NCBI GenBank assembly: GCA_964019425.1
Contig: OZ025841.1
Coordinates: 62,001 to 126,000 of the forward strand
Length of the DNA: 64,000 bases
Direction: 5' to 3'
From: Flectonema sp. DT1601
Taxonomy: Eukaryota; Euglenozoa; Diplonemea; Diplonemida; Diplonemidae
A program made the position numbers and the translations under genes. Shown piece after piece: positions 1 through 10,544 of this stretch; within the stretch, counting starts at the first letter, position 1, and each line of letters opens with the position of its first letter. A model generated the notes under the pieces. The model saw nothing but the letters and a program-made list of their open reading frames with translations. It ran no database searches and was not told where the DNA came from.

Positions 1-2322
1 TGCATATTTCGGATCAAAGTGATAGTTGTCTCGACATTCCTGTTTGAGGTACTCCACAAGAGGATCTGAAGATTCAAAGTGACAACAGTAAAGCTGAAAT
101 AATAAATTATGAATCGCCTGCTCTTCACAATCTCTTGAGACGGTCCTCAAGTAACGAATGACTTGATGAGCAGTCACACCAGGAGGGTTGTGATCAAGGT
201 GATATTTCATGAGTGCTGGTATCAGTCGGCAAGGTACTAGTTTTGGACGCTCTAACCAAGCATCAACCAGCTGTACAGGAACCACTGTAATCAATAGCGG
301 ACTGTGAGAGTACCACAACGCTAATGATGAAACGCTATTACAACACGTTGCTAAACATTTCATAGCTGCTCCATAATTTCTCGTCGTCATATAAATAGCC
401 ATCATCGTAGTGTAGTCTCTTCCCAACTGTGAAATCCAAAGAGCCTCATCAGTTATATTATATTGTTTTATTATGTCAAGGAGAACTTTTTTTGGAATCT
501 TTTTCTCATTCTCCTTCACAAAAGTATGGAATTCAATGCGAAGTAGCTCTCGCTTCTCCGTGTCATCCTCAGCCATAATAAGGTCGAGATACACTTTTGA
601 TGCGTACGTAAGTAGACACGTCAGCTGTGAAGCTTCTTGACCAATTAGCATACAACGAGACTTCATAAAAGAGACTTTCTCTTTTAAATACGTAAGTAGT
701 GCCACCCGATCACCAGATTGCGATAATCTGGTAACGCATTCTTCTAAAGTAGCGTAAGTGTGTGCGTATTCAATAGCTGTCTTTTTGTAGTTTCCCTGTT
801 CAAAGTGGAAACCTGCAGCACAAATCTGAATGTGTTCTCGCTTACGTGGGTCTTGACACATTTTCATAGCGGCTTTAAAATATTCACCTCGATCGGTCTC
901 AGTTGGTAACATTGCCCGTTGGAGGAAGCATTTCCAACTGAAGTTACTGGTTCCAGAATCTGGTAGTCCCATCTGTTGAAGGATTTTAGTCCTCACAATA
1001 TAAAGTTGATTCTTTCTGGGGTCTCTTATAATTCCGATGAGTCCTCTCATTTGATGTTTCCAAATTGTGCGACTCTGAAGTTCATTTGGTCTGATTCTAT
1101 CGAACGGTTCAGAAGCAGCTCTCCACATAATCCCAGGAGGATGGCTAACAACATTAATTCGATCTCTAAACATAACAATTATTAATGTGCTGGTAATTGA
1201 TATTCCAATTATCTTTTCAGTCAATCGAAGATACGAAGGTGCGATGCTGTGTCTAGTTGGAGCAGCAGAGTACGTTGAAGGCGCACCTCCGATTCCGACA
1301 CTTTTTTGATTTGCAGTTGCCGATTGATAAGACTTCCCATCCAACACAAAAGAGAAATAAGAACCATCATGAAGTACTCCGTGAACTTCTCCATCATCAG
1401 GCTCTGATTCATCGCAGCCACCGACAGATGACTTCGGCCACTTTATATTTGCGTGGTACACTCCACCTGATGAACACCAAGCAATACAGCCAGTGTCTGC
1501 CTCAGGACTTTGTTTGTGAAGAACAAGTCCACCGCGTACATCACCGTTTCCTGGCACAATCTTTATTGGCTGCGGGTGGTTCTCGTGGCTGAACATGTCG
1601 ATCAAAGTAGGACCTCCCAGAAATTGATATATTCTCGTCTCTGTCGTAACTAAGGCAGCGACGTTCTTCGCACCCCCCAATCGAGTTATTTGAATACCTG
1701 TCACTGATGCTCGAGATACCTCCTTTGAAATATCGTAGACTTCAGTCATTGAAGTACATCCTTCTGTTCTCTCCAACCTGGTGAGGTAAATGAGACCTCC
1801 ACTGTCACCAAGTAGGATGTAACCTGTCGAGGAGTCTTTTTGATTTGAAGGATCCCATCCGACTGCTGTCAGTCGACTTTTCGGATGACCAGAACTGGTT
1901 CTCAAATTCTGAGAGAAATTATGTTTCGTAAAACTGATTCCTGAGTCTGTAGAAGTGAGACCAAAGTACCAAGATTCACCATTCCTTAAAGCTAATAAAA
2001 CATGTTTACCAGTCATGTCAATAAACACAGAAGGGTCTTCCGATTCTTTACCTGATTTTTGTTTGCTGATCGGACGACATTCGGTTCCGGTATTTGCGTT
2101 ATAAATAATCAACTCCCATGAGTTTCCCTTTTCTACAACAAGAGCGAAGACCATGTTGCCTACCGAGGCTGCTAGTATCTCATCTGTTGGCTCCACTGGA
2201 ATCTCACTAAAGGAAAGCAACGACACGGGAGGCTCTTCTCGTTTCTCTTCAACGTCGTCATCGTCTTCGAGGTGGTTTTCAGAATAGGGGTCCTTCTGAC
2301 ACCACTCTGCCCAGTCGTCCAT
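1..2322 (-). CDS. VPS18: VPS18 homologue, HOPS/CORVET core subunit (3' end cut by window edge)
   Basis: The open frame runs without a break from ATG at 2322 to base 1, giving exactly 774 residues with the C terminus outside the window. An N-terminal beta-propeller-like region with GYILLGDSGGLIYL- and GGVYHANI-type strands is followed by a Pep3/Vps18 segment (GLIGIIRDPRKNQLYIV). An alpha-solenoid then contains the family landmarks FEQGNYKKTAIEYA, VQLVDAWLERP, CRLIPALMKYH, EEQAIHNLLFQLYC and HFDPKYA, in the same order as in animal VPS18. The usual C-terminal RING would lie beyond the left edge. VPS18 bridges the class C core of the endosome/lysosome tethering complexes on endolysosomal membranes. 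An acceptor-like TTTTTAACAG sits 18 nt upstream of the ATG, which favours this start. The family assignment rests on recalled motif order and is strong. Confidence 0.92.
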   Translation of the reverse strand, partial: MDDWAEWCQKDPYSENHLEDDDDVEEKREEPPVSLLSFSEIPVEPTDEILAASVGNMVFALVVEKGNSWELIIYNANTGTECRPISKQKSGKESEDPSVFIDMTGKHVLLALRNGESWYFGLTSTDSGISFTKHNFSQNLRTSSGHPKSRLTAVGWDPSNQKDSSTGYILLGDSGGLIYLTRLERTEGCTSMTEVYDISKEVSRASVTGIQITRLGGAKNVAALVTTETRIYQFLGGPTLIDMFSHENHPQPIKIVPGNGDVRGGLVLHKQSPEADTGCIAWCSSGGVYHANIKWPKSSVGGCDESEPDDGEVHGVLHDGSYFSFVLDGKSYQSATANQKSVGIGGAPSTYSAAPTRHSIAPSYLRLTEKIIGISITSTLIIVMFRDRINVVSHPPGIMWRAASEPFDRIRPNELQSRTIWKHQMRGLIGIIRDPRKNQLYIVRTKILQQMGLPDSGTSNFSWKCFLQRAMLPTETDRGEYFKAAMKMCQDPRKREHIQICAAGFHFEQGNYKKTAIEYAHTYATLEECVTRLSQSGDRVALLTYLKEKVSFMKSRCMLIGQEASQLTCLLTYASKVYLDLIMAEDDTEKRELLRIEFHTFVKENEKKIPKKVLLDIIKQYNITDEALWISQLGRDYTTMMAIYMTTRNYGAAMKCLATCCNSVSSLALWYSHSPLLITVVPVQLVDAWLERPKLVPCRLIPALMKYHLDHNPPGVTAHQVIRYLRTVSRDCEEQAIHNLLFQLYCCHFESSDPLVEYLKQECRDNYHFDPKYA

Positions 2323-2430
2323 TTGGTTCCAACACCCACACTGTTAAAAATAAATAGAAAACTGTGGTGTTGGAGTAGTTGACTTTTTTCAAAAGCAGAC
2401 ACACATGACTCCGCTCAGCGACTGTGGTCA

Positions 2431-4038
2431 TCATTCCTTTCTTGATGGTCGCATTGGTGTGGACTTCTGTCGGTTGATTTCATTTAAAATCTTATCAACA
2501 GATTCACGGGGTTCCTTCTCCTTGTGCCTGACTGTTGTTGAATAAGAGATCCTCTTACCGACATGACTACCTGTTCGGGGTTTATCAGAAGTAGAGATTG
2601 CGAGAGTGTGAAGCTTAAGTTGGTGAGCCTCTTCAATTAAAAGTGGCATCTTTGAATTAAAAACAGAAAGATGAGCCTTTCGAATAGCTACACGTGATTT
2701 CGGAGTTAATTTTTTTTTGGCAACCCGACAGATTTGCTTTAGAAGAATAGAAGCAGAATCAACATCACTATACCTAATAGAGATATCGAGGAATACAGAA
2801 AGTGATCTAACGTTACGCTCGTCAGCTGATGGAGCGTTAGCAATGGAATAGAGACAGGCTTTACGGATTGGACCTTTTAATGTTTCGGGATTAAATCTTC
2901 TAAGGATTGCCGCGCCATTCATCGGATGTAGATATCCCCGACTTCCTTCTTCTCCTTTTGCAACATCTTGAAATATATTACGAAATTGCTTTGATTTCAG
3001 TACGTCTAAGATCCAATCAGAAGGAAGTTCCTTAACGCCCATTATTAGATTGGCAACGTCTTCGATCGCAGTTGGATTGAAGGTATTGACATGCTTTATG
3101 ATCTGATCACAGAGCTGATCATGAACTGGTGAGGTATCGATCTTCATATCAACACGAGTTCTCATTAAAACAGCAACGTCTTTTACATTCCAACTCAAGA
3201 ACTTAATATCACCGTGAATATTGTTAAGTAAAGTATAGATATCAGATGCCCAAGAAGGAGATATTATTGAAGCTCTAGCACATTCTTTTGTTATTGCGGT
3301 TATGATGCCCTGGCTGTCAATTGCGAGAGTGTGTCTGGCTTCTGAATTGCAATCGATGAGTTCAATGATATGATGTAATGCTTTCCTTCCTTTATCAGAT
3401 TGACTGAACTTCACGCTGTTAAACATCCATCTGAGTACTCGAATGCGATGATCAATTTTCAAAATTGAAAAATCATGTCGGAGTTGTAAAACCAGTTCGA
3501 AGATATGCTCCTGCAGCTCACTGGATGAAATATTATGAGCTGAGTAAGAAGTGGTCGCCGCTAATGTACAAATCGAGTCTGACAGGCTGAGACATCGAAC
3601 ATCACCAACCGCAACACAAATAAAACACTTTCTTATAAAATCATTTGGTAAATTCTTACCAAACAGCGTCGTTACCGTCATAACAAAACCACAACGAATT
3701 CTTAAAGGAAGGAAGTCGAATCTGTGTCGATCAAGACCAGCAACAATTGAAGAAAGGAGTTCTTTCACCATTGGTGCTCTAACAACTGAAGGGTTCTGAC
3801 CAAGATCTATAATTATATCTAACCATTCACTAAGAAGAGTTATACTTCCTAATTCAGTTACTGCTTTCTCTTCAAATTCTTTTGAAACTGCTGCTATCAC
3901 TTTTTGATAGTCTTCATCGTTCCTAATGGAACGTTCTCTGTTACAAAGAATATCATACCTACCATGGAGGGGCACATTCTGAAGCCTCGCTTTTAAGTCT
4001 CCAGTAAACAATCTTGCGATTACTCGTGGCCGAGCCAT
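2431..4038 (-). CDS. alpha-helical-repeat protein of unknown function (535 aa)
   Basis: Single-exon gene of 535 residues beginning MARPRVIARLF. The N terminus is basic and free of acidic residues for the first dozen positions, which would suit a mitochondrial presequence. The body (about 30-470) is an almost continuous run of predicted amphipathic helices. The C terminus is basic and Ser/Arg-rich. I recognise no family signature and see no catalytic motif. The overall look is that of helical-repeat organellar RNA-binding proteins, which is only an inference from composition. The stop lies 108 bp from the VPS18 start. A pyrimidine tract ending TTTGGACAG lies upstream of the ATG. Confidence 0.8.
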   Translation of the reverse strand: MARPRVIARLFTGDLKARLQNVPLHGRYDILCNRERSIRNDEDYQKVIAAVSKEFEEKAVTELGSITLLSEWLDIIIDLGQNPSVVRAPMVKELLSSIVAGLDRHRFDFLPLRIRCGFVMTVTTLFGKNLPNDFIRKCFICVAVGDVRCLSLSDSICTLAATTSYSAHNISSSELQEHIFELVLQLRHDFSILKIDHRIRVLRWMFNSVKFSQSDKGRKALHHIIELIDCNSEARHTLAIDSQGIITAITKECARASIISPSWASDIYTLLNNIHGDIKFLSWNVKDVAVLMRTRVDMKIDTSPVHDQLCDQIIKHVNTFNPTAIEDVANLIMGVKELPSDWILDVLKSKQFRNIFQDVAKGEEGSRGYLHPMNGAAILRRFNPETLKGPIRKACLYSIANAPSADERNVRSLSVFLDISIRYSDVDSASILLKQICRVAKKKLTPKSRVAIRKAHLSVFNSKMPLLIEEAHQLKLHTLAISTSDKPRTGSHVGKRISYSTTVRHKEKEPRESVDKILNEINRQKSTPMRPSRKE

Positions 4039-5488
4039 GTCTTAAATGGTCGCTTTACTCAACCACATTTACTTTTCTTTGGCTGTCCAAACGGAAAAAG
4101 GTGAGTTGCTGTCCCCATCTGAAGAGAGTTTCTCGTTTACCTCAGTGAGCGTACCAACCACTTTGGGTATAAATATTGTAAACCTGTTTAGGGGGATAAT
4201 GTTGCGTATTCACAATAAGAATTGTGTTTTGTGTTTTTTATCTCAAAGCGGGGGTGCGCACATGAGAATCATGCTGGCTGGGGATACAAACAAAAATCTC
4301 TGCCGCCTTTCGATTGCAACGAACGATATCGAATTCGGGAAGAAATAGAACTGATGACGAACTAAACGAAGTACCTGTTCGGCGAGACGGGAGGAGGACA
4401 GGTTCGAATCACCTGTCTCTTCCCCAGCGCGACTAAGCGCTTGGCAAATTATGGCATCAGATACCAGTCGGTTTAAGTTAAACACAAAAAAAATAAATAA
4501 AATTTTTGCATTTTCCTTCTATTCCATAAAACACACCCGATTCCGAAAAAAGACGAACCGCATCATTCCAAAATTCAACATAATTCAAAATCCAAAAAGA
4601 AATTTTCACCAAAAAATCACAACTATAGATAAAAAAAAAAAAAAAAAAGAAAAAGAAATTGCAACTAGAGGTGTTCAAGACAAGCAATAACTAAGTAAGG
4701 GGCTTTAATTTACGTACGAACTAATTAAGAACCTTTTTATATAACTGAAAGGTACACAAGTGGGGAAAGGCTGAAAGACCGCCAAAGAAAAGAACAGCGA
4801 CTGTATAACTAGTTAACCTTTATTGACATACTTACAATCTCTTTTACAGCAACCAGAGCTGAGACTGACCTACGACTACTACTAATTGGACTTAAGCAGA
4901 AACGATAACAAAAAGAGGGAAAAAAAAAAGCAAACAATGATCATATATGTAATGTAAATGAACAGCTGCTTTTCATCTCTTTTTGTGTCATCAGCGAATG
5001 CTGAGAATGAATTCACTACGGACGCAAGAATATAAAAAAAAAAGTAAAAAAAAATAAAAAATAAAAAGCGACTCACTTTTTATCCTTTTCAAAGAGACAA
5101 CAGCGAATGAGTTCGCGCAGTGCGTGTGTTTTAGAGAGCCGCCTTTAACAATTATTTATGGGAAAAAACAAAGAAAAATGCAAGAATCACTACGACAACG
5201 TTACAAGTTGCGTCGCGAATTTTTTTGGAAAGCTGTATGGACAATTTTCTTTTCTGTGGGTGATTATCAAAGATGTTTTTTTTGACTCAATTTTTCAGTA
5301 TCACAATAATGTGGACAACAGTGAATAATTCACCACAATTTGTAGCAGCAAAAAAAAAAAAAAAAAAAAGGTTAGGTTGCCTGAAGAGGCCCCCTTTTGA
5401 CAAGTGCGAGAGTTTCTTTTCAACAGATCGATTTAGTTTGTTGTTTCAGTGTAATGATTACTTCAGGTACGTTAAGGTTCAGGTGATT
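4039..5488. other. 1.45 kb intergenic region
   Basis: No convincing gene on either strand. It holds A/T tracts near 4631-4648 and 5350-5369, several short ORFs that look like chance, and at 4396-4417 a hairpin (GACAGG/CCTGTC) whose loop contains an exact Pol III B-box-type GTTCGAATC. No intact tRNA could be folded around it. Confidence 0.6.
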
Positions 5489-8206
5489 CTAGAAGATTCC
5501 TTTTGCTTTTTTAAATGGCAATAGGCAAGATGGATGGAGCTGTTTTTTTTCATTTGTTTTAATTTTAAAAAAAAAATCTAACAAGTTACACTCAAAGGTT
5601 AAGACACATACCGTAGCTGCTCCGAAGTCACCTTTTATTTCAGTAAGTTGACCTGAAATGGTTCCGTCACACCAGGTACACACTCTGCCGATTCTTCTGC
5701 GAAACGAATCGATACAGCGATCGTGAAGATGGGTGTCAACGTTACTGAGTTCAGGGAACGAAATAATTGAAGCGATTTCAGATGAAGAAATCGAATTATT
5801 ACACTGCGCACAAATATGTGAAGAACGAGTCTTAATAGGTGATGTTCCCGCTGATGATGAATACCCTCGGCGGTGAACATTATCTTTAAATAAGTTGACA
5901 CACTCTGGATGTACTTCTGCTGTCCCCCAAACACCTGACAGAGTTGTAACGTCAACAGGCATTGGTTTCGAACAATGGTCACACAGCTTAGCATGTAACT
6001 TTGACCACGAGTCAACACAGTTTGGATGAAGTTTACCTGCCGCTGTACTTCCCGGAAGACTTACAACAGAAGTCAGTTCGCCATCTTTAAAAAGAAAGTG
6101 ACAATAACTACAGCGATCTGTAACAACTGGTGTAGGTGATGAAGCCGTGTTACTTTTAATATTACGAGACAGTTCGAATGGTGCAACACAACTCTTGTGG
6201 AGTTCAGCAGTTCCAAAAGTACCTGACAATGAAGTAATAGAATCTATCATTGGTTCTCTACAGTGGTCACATAGTTTACTGTGACGACGTGCCCACAACA
6301 TTTTACACTGTTCGTGTACTTCAGCAGCACGTGAGGCACCTGGTAAGGTCAACAACACTGGGGCATCATAAGAGGTAAAGCCTTTGAAACAATGTTCACA
6401 AGACCCACCAACAGGAGATCCCCCAGTACTTCTTGGTGACACAGGTACTGATTTCCTCAACTGATAACGTTCTTTACACTCCGGATGAACACTTGCTGTG
6501 CCCCAACCTCCTTTCAAAGTTATAATTTCTTTAGAGAGAGGATTACTACATTCATCACATCTCTTAGCGTGTATATTAACCCATCCATCTTTACAGAAGG
6601 GATGAAGATCAACACTGTTGACTTCACCAGGCAGACTGTAAATTATCGGAGAGTCGTACGAAGTAAAACTCTTCAAACACTGAGCGCAGTGAGCTGAAAG
6701 AGTCGGACTCGATCTCATCGGAACTGGAGATCCAGAACGAGGTGATAGACGAGGAGATACAGTCGCTCCTTTCTTTTGTGTGAATCGGTCTTGACATTCT
6801 GGGTGAACATGAGCAGTCCCCCAACTTCCTTTCAGAGATATTACTTCTTTTGGAATCGGTGCTCCACACTCGTCGCACCTCTTGGCGTGTCTGTTCGCCC
6901 ACGAATCACGACAGCGGGGATGTAATTCAACTGATTTTGTTTCTCCAGGTAGAGTAAATATTATAGGTGAGTCAAATGAGGTAAACCTCGCTGAACAATG
7001 GGCACAGTGATCGGAGATCGGTGAGGCTGAACGAACTGGTGGAGGTGATGGGGAAGCACTCTTGCGAAGCGAATATAACTCGCGACACTCTGGATGAACA
7101 ACAGCCGTACCGAAAGAACCCGTCAGTGTAATAGATTCGTGTGTTAAAGGACTGTGGCATTCATCACATCGTCGTGCATGGCGTTCAGCCCAACCAGACT
7201 TGCAGTGTGGATGTAACTCAACAGCAGATGCCTCACCAGGTAATGTAAACAGAATTGGACTATCATAATTTGAGAATCTCATTAAACAATGAGCGCAATG
7301 ATCAACTGAAGGAACTGTGACTGGGACACTACGTGGTGAGCGCATCGGTGATTTCCGTTCCCTGTCGAAGTTGTAACGATCCTTGCACTCTGGATGAACC
7401 ATCGCAGTTCTACCATCACTAGACAAAGTGATGACTTCCTTCGTCATTGGAATAAAGCATTGATCACACTTTCTAGCATTAGATGTGGCCCAGTTGTCTT
7501 TGCAGTGTGGATGTAGTTCAACAGTCCGAGTCTCTCCAGGAAGGGAATAAAGAATGGGCGCATCAAATGAAGTAAATCTCGTTAAGCATTGCGCACAATT
7601 ATCGACTACTGGTGATGCTGTCCTGGGAGGAGGAGGTGACGAAGAGCGTGTTACTCCACGAGACCTTTCATATGTAGAGACACACTCAGGGTGTAGTTCA
7701 GCTTTGAAACCAACACCGCTAACTGTTGTGATGTGTTGAGTCATTGGTTTAAGACATTGCTTACAATGTTTAGCATGGCCCCAAGCCCAGTTTTCTTTAC
7801 AACGAAGATGCAGTGTAGCCGCTCTCGTAGCTCCAGGTAGAGTCAGGAGAATTGGTTTCTCGTTAAGAAGAAATGGCTTATAACAATGCTCACAGCAGTC
7901 TGTACCCAAACCAGAAGGAGATACCGAAGTCCTACTCGAGGGGGAGATCGATGGCGATATCGAAGGGGGAACAGGAAATGGACTCGCTCTGTTTGCTCTC
8001 AATCTGTCAATTCCTTCTAAGATGGCTTTTCGATCACCCAAAGCCTGGATTTCTAATTCATCCTTTAAGTCTGCTTTAGTCAGCTGCAACAAATTGCTTC
8101 CATCAATTTTATTCTGTCGAAATACCCCACAGAGGTGTCCTTGTCCATTTTGTTCTAACCAACTACACACTCTCTCTACACCCCACTGAGATGGTACTTC
8201 ATTCAT
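5489..8206 (-). CDS. SAM domain plus eight tandem LIM-like zinc modules (881 aa, one intron)
   Basis: Joined as 8206..5612 and 5539..5489. The intron 5540-5611 (72 nt, GTATGTGTC...AAACAG) is a multiple of three and has no stop, so an unspliced frame also reads through. It is inferred because splicing restores the conserved TLHPSC of the last repeat. Residues about 5-70 form a SAM domain (WGVERVCSWLEQNGQG ... LGDRKAILEGIDRL). Eight repeats of about 90-100 residues follow, each CxxC...LHxxC...CxxC...(L/V)HPEC. That is a LIM-like ligand set, but with about ten residues between the half-sites where a classical LIM has two. Ser/Pro-rich linkers with many SPxR motifs separate them. It is probably a cytoskeletal or signalling scaffold. 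A strong acceptor (T tract then AAACAG) lies 103 nt upstream at 8310. The ATG at 8206 is the first in frame. Confidence 0.88.
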   Translation of the reverse strand: MNEVPSQWGVERVCSWLEQNGQGHLCGVFRQNKIDGSNLLQLTKADLKDELEIQALGDRKAILEGIDRLRANRASPFPVPPSISPSISPSSRTSVSPSGLGTDCCEHCYKPFLLNEKPILLTLPGATRAATLHLRCKENWAWGHAKHCKQCLKPMTQHITTVSGVGFKAELHPECVSTYERSRGVTRSSSPPPPRTASPVVDNCAQCLTRFTSFDAPILYSLPGETRTVELHPHCKDNWATSNARKCDQCFIPMTKEVITLSSDGRTAMVHPECKDRYNFDRERKSPMRSPRSVPVTVPSVDHCAHCLMRFSNYDSPILFTLPGEASAVELHPHCKSGWAERHARRCDECHSPLTHESITLTGSFGTAVVHPECRELYSLRKSASPSPPPVRSASPISDHCAHCSARFTSFDSPIIFTLPGETKSVELHPRCRDSWANRHAKRCDECGAPIPKEVISLKGSWGTAHVHPECQDRFTQKKGATVSPRLSPRSGSPVPMRSSPTLSAHCAQCLKSFTSYDSPIIYSLPGEVNSVDLHPFCKDGWVNIHAKRCDECSNPLSKEIITLKGGWGTASVHPECKERYQLRKSVPVSPRSTGGSPVGGSCEHCFKGFTSYDAPVLLTLPGASRAAEVHEQCKMLWARRHSKLCDHCREPMIDSITSLSGTFGTAELHKSCVAPFELSRNIKSNTASSPTPVVTDRCSYCHFLFKDGELTSVVSLPGSTAAGKLHPNCVDSWSKLHAKLCDHCSKPMPVDVTTLSGVWGTAEVHPECVNLFKDNVHRRGYSSSAGTSPIKTRSSHICAQCNNSISSSEIASIISFPELSNVDTHLHDRCIDSFRRRIGRVCTWCDGTISGQLTEIKGDFGAATVCVLTFECNLLDFFFKIKTNEKKQLHPSCLLPFKKAKGIF

Positions 8207-8551
8207 CAAGGTTTAGTTTTCTATTTTTGTTTTTTGAAATAATTAATAATTACTATCACTTGATTCCAATCACGAGAACTGATACTTCCAATGTCGGGTT
8301 GTTGTGGAACTGTTTAAAAAAAAAAAAAAAAAAGAAAACTTTAAAATATTTAAACCTCAACTCCCACGGATACTAAATGACAGCCAGCATCACAACTCAG
8401 ACTGCTTTAATGAAAACAGCGACACTGTTGCTAACTAATAATAGCAGGGACGGTTAAAAGAACAATAAACGTGTTTGGCTGGTTTAGTAGTCAGAAAGTT
8501 ACTTTGTAAGATATTCACTGCGTTTGCTGCGTATTCGGAAGGGGACAACGC
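8207..8551. other. 345 bp intergenic region
   Basis: Carries the probable 5' leader and acceptor of the SAM/LIM gene, with an A19 tract at about 8315-8333 that reads as T on the transcribed strand just before AAACAG. The rest is AT-rich DNA with nothing coding. Confidence 0.55.
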
Positions 8552-10051
8552 TCAGCTTTGAGATCCCGTCACTGTGTCGGTTTCCCAGTCAGGCCAAAAT
8601 GTGTTTCTCGGCCTCCAAATGTGTAGATTTGGTTCATCAAAGTGAAGATCTACCGACGCTATAATCCCGCGCTGTCTCGGATCACGAAGCCATGCCAGGG
8701 AACCTATTTCAGCCATGTGACCAGCGTGTTTAAAAAATAATTCTTTTGCGACCACACCATCGCCAGTTGCGACAGCGTGACAGCCTGCATCACGTCCCCG
8801 AAGATCCCACAGACATACATTGCAGTCGGCTGATCCAGAGGAGAGAACTGATGGTTGGTGAGGAGACCATTGAACGTTATAAATATCTTTACTGTGACCA
8901 CCTGATAATACATAACAAGGTTTTGAATGGTTCCTGATATCAACTATTTGAACTTCTCCATTTGAACATCCCGCAGCAAACATCGTAGGGATCTTATCAT
9001 TCCAATCGAGTGAGAGGACAGAAGTATTTTCCAAACTTTTTATATTTTGAACTTCACAACTTCTAACGTCCGATAAGAAAGATGACTTCGAACCAACAGC
9101 ACCAAACATTGAAGTATTTTGAATATTAAATCGAATTGAATTAATATCTGAAGGGGAAGGGTTGCTAATTGTTTGTGTTGTGATTGGTTGGATGGAAGTA
9201 CTTCCCTTTTGAACGTCGATTAACTTCCAAATGGAATAGCGATCACCTGAAGCAGCGGCAACGAACCCATCCGTCGAGGGAGATATATCAAGAGAGTCTC
9301 CAATACCAGTCAGTCCTTCAAGTATAGCATCTGGTACACAATCACCTCGATGGTTCTCCCAATCATCAACTCTCTGTTGCTGAACAAGAGCAGCATTCTT
9401 CTGCGATCTCAAGTGAGGTGCCTGAATTTCTGATGAAATTGCCATCGACCTCTGACTAGGAGCAGGTGGCTTTTCCTTCGCCCATCTCTGCTTTGCGCTA
9501 TTAAACACAAATATTGATTCTCTCTTCTGAGATCTAGTCGCAAACACCCAAGGGTTTGCTGCCCAAAATCTCTGTGCTAGTACAGGTCCATCATGATATA
9601 TTCTGTACTCAACGTCAGCTTTAAGAGGAGGTCCCATTCCAGTACCTCCTAATTCACCAGTTTCGGTATTGTATTGAATGTGTTCAGGGATTTCAAGACG
9701 TTCAGGTATGCTAACCTTGTAAACTGTTAAGTATGTTTGGTCAATAGATCCTCCACACCCGCTGAGCATTAAACGAAATTCTAAGTTCTCACCTCTCGAA
9801 TATGTTTCTGGCATAACAGATAAACAACTTGATGGGGCATCAATCTTCTGTACCAACATCGTATCATACAGATACTTCCAGTGTGCTCTCCACGTAGTGT
9901 AGCGACGAGCGTCTTCTCCTTCTTCTTCAGAATCCACGTCCATTGCTTTGATATCAACGGATTCACCATTCTTCATTTTATTATCATTTTGTGATACTTC
10001 TTCTTCATCAGATAGTGACCAAGTGTCAGGGTCTTCCTTTGAGTTCATCAT
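8552..10051 (-). CDS. RBBP4/MSI1-like histone-binding WD40 protein (499 aa)
   Basis: Starts MMNSKEDPDTWSLSDEEE. The acidic N-terminal tail (to about 45) leads into WRAHWKYLYDTMLVQ, which matches the histone-binding N-terminal helix of the CAF-1 p48/RBBP4/MSI1 family. WD40 blades follow: a degenerate first blade with the family-type EYRIYHDGPVLAQRFW ... PWVFATRS, then clear later blades (GHSKDIYNVQWSPHQPSVL ... CLWDL, and GHMAEIGSLAWLRDP ... LHIWRP). Relatives escort histones H3-H4 in chromatin assembly and in deacetylase or Polycomb complexes. A GRWD1/RRB1-type assignment was considered, but the blade 6-7 wording fits RBBP4 better. An acceptor (TTTCATTATTTCAAAG) lies about 19 nt before the ATG. 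Confidence 0.8.
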   Translation of the reverse strand: MMNSKEDPDTWSLSDEEEVSQNDNKMKNGESVDIKAMDVDSEEEGEDARRYTTWRAHWKYLYDTMLVQKIDAPSSCLSVMPETYSRGENLEFRLMLSGCGGSIDQTYLTVYKVSIPERLEIPEHIQYNTETGELGGTGMGPPLKADVEYRIYHDGPVLAQRFWAANPWVFATRSQKRESIFVFNSAKQRWAKEKPPAPSQRSMAISSEIQAPHLRSQKNAALVQQQRVDDWENHRGDCVPDAILEGLTGIGDSLDISPSTDGFVAAASGDRYSIWKLIDVQKGSTSIQPITTQTISNPSPSDINSIRFNIQNTSMFGAVGSKSSFLSDVRSCEVQNIKSLENTSVLSLDWNDKIPTMFAAGCSNGEVQIVDIRNHSKPCYVLSGGHSKDIYNVQWSPHQPSVLSSGSADCNVCLWDLRGRDAGCHAVATGDGVVAKELFFKHAGHMAEIGSLAWLRDPRQRGIIASVDLHFDEPNLHIWRPRNTFWPDWETDTVTGSQS

Positions 10052-10544
10052 TTTGGGTATTGGACCACCCCTTTGAAATAATGAAAAAACAGTGTCTGAC
10101 AAAAAAACAAGACAACCTAACACATAAATATGTAATAAGAAATAATGGTTAAACTACTACTCCAACATGTTGTGTGGGAATAGCTGCTTTACGTGAAGAA
10201 AGAATAAAGCAAGAGAATTGTCAAACTGTCTTCAAACAGAACTGAAATACGTCGACAAGGTACCGGGTAATTCGGCTGCCTTAGTAATGTAAAGTAAAAC
10301 GTTAGTACTACTTTCGTAGAAGCTGTTTCAGTTTAATGAAAAACCTTGATGGTGGAATATCAATCGTTTTTATATTAACAATCTCCCATCTTTATAATTC
10401 ATTATTCGTTAAGAGTGAAAACACTCTTTTTTTAATTAGTACGAAATCCAGCAACAGCAGGGGAAGTGTCATCATGAAACGATTACGGGGATGAGATCGG
10501 ATGCGATCAACTATCAGATTATGAAGTCTTTTGTTGTACTCTCT
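10052..10544. other. intergenic region, about 490 bp
   Basis: No supported gene. Contains the probable 3' UTR of the small coiled-coil gene and the leader of the WD40 gene. Confidence 0.5.

Noticed and set aside
4337-4425. Possible 89-nt tRNA on the plus strand (GGGAAGA with TCTTCCC ends, GTTCGAATC B box)
   Set aside because: The T-arm has a 9-nt loop, the D arm and A box are not recognisable, and the anticodon loop lacks a purine at position 37. Only the B-box hairpin is real.
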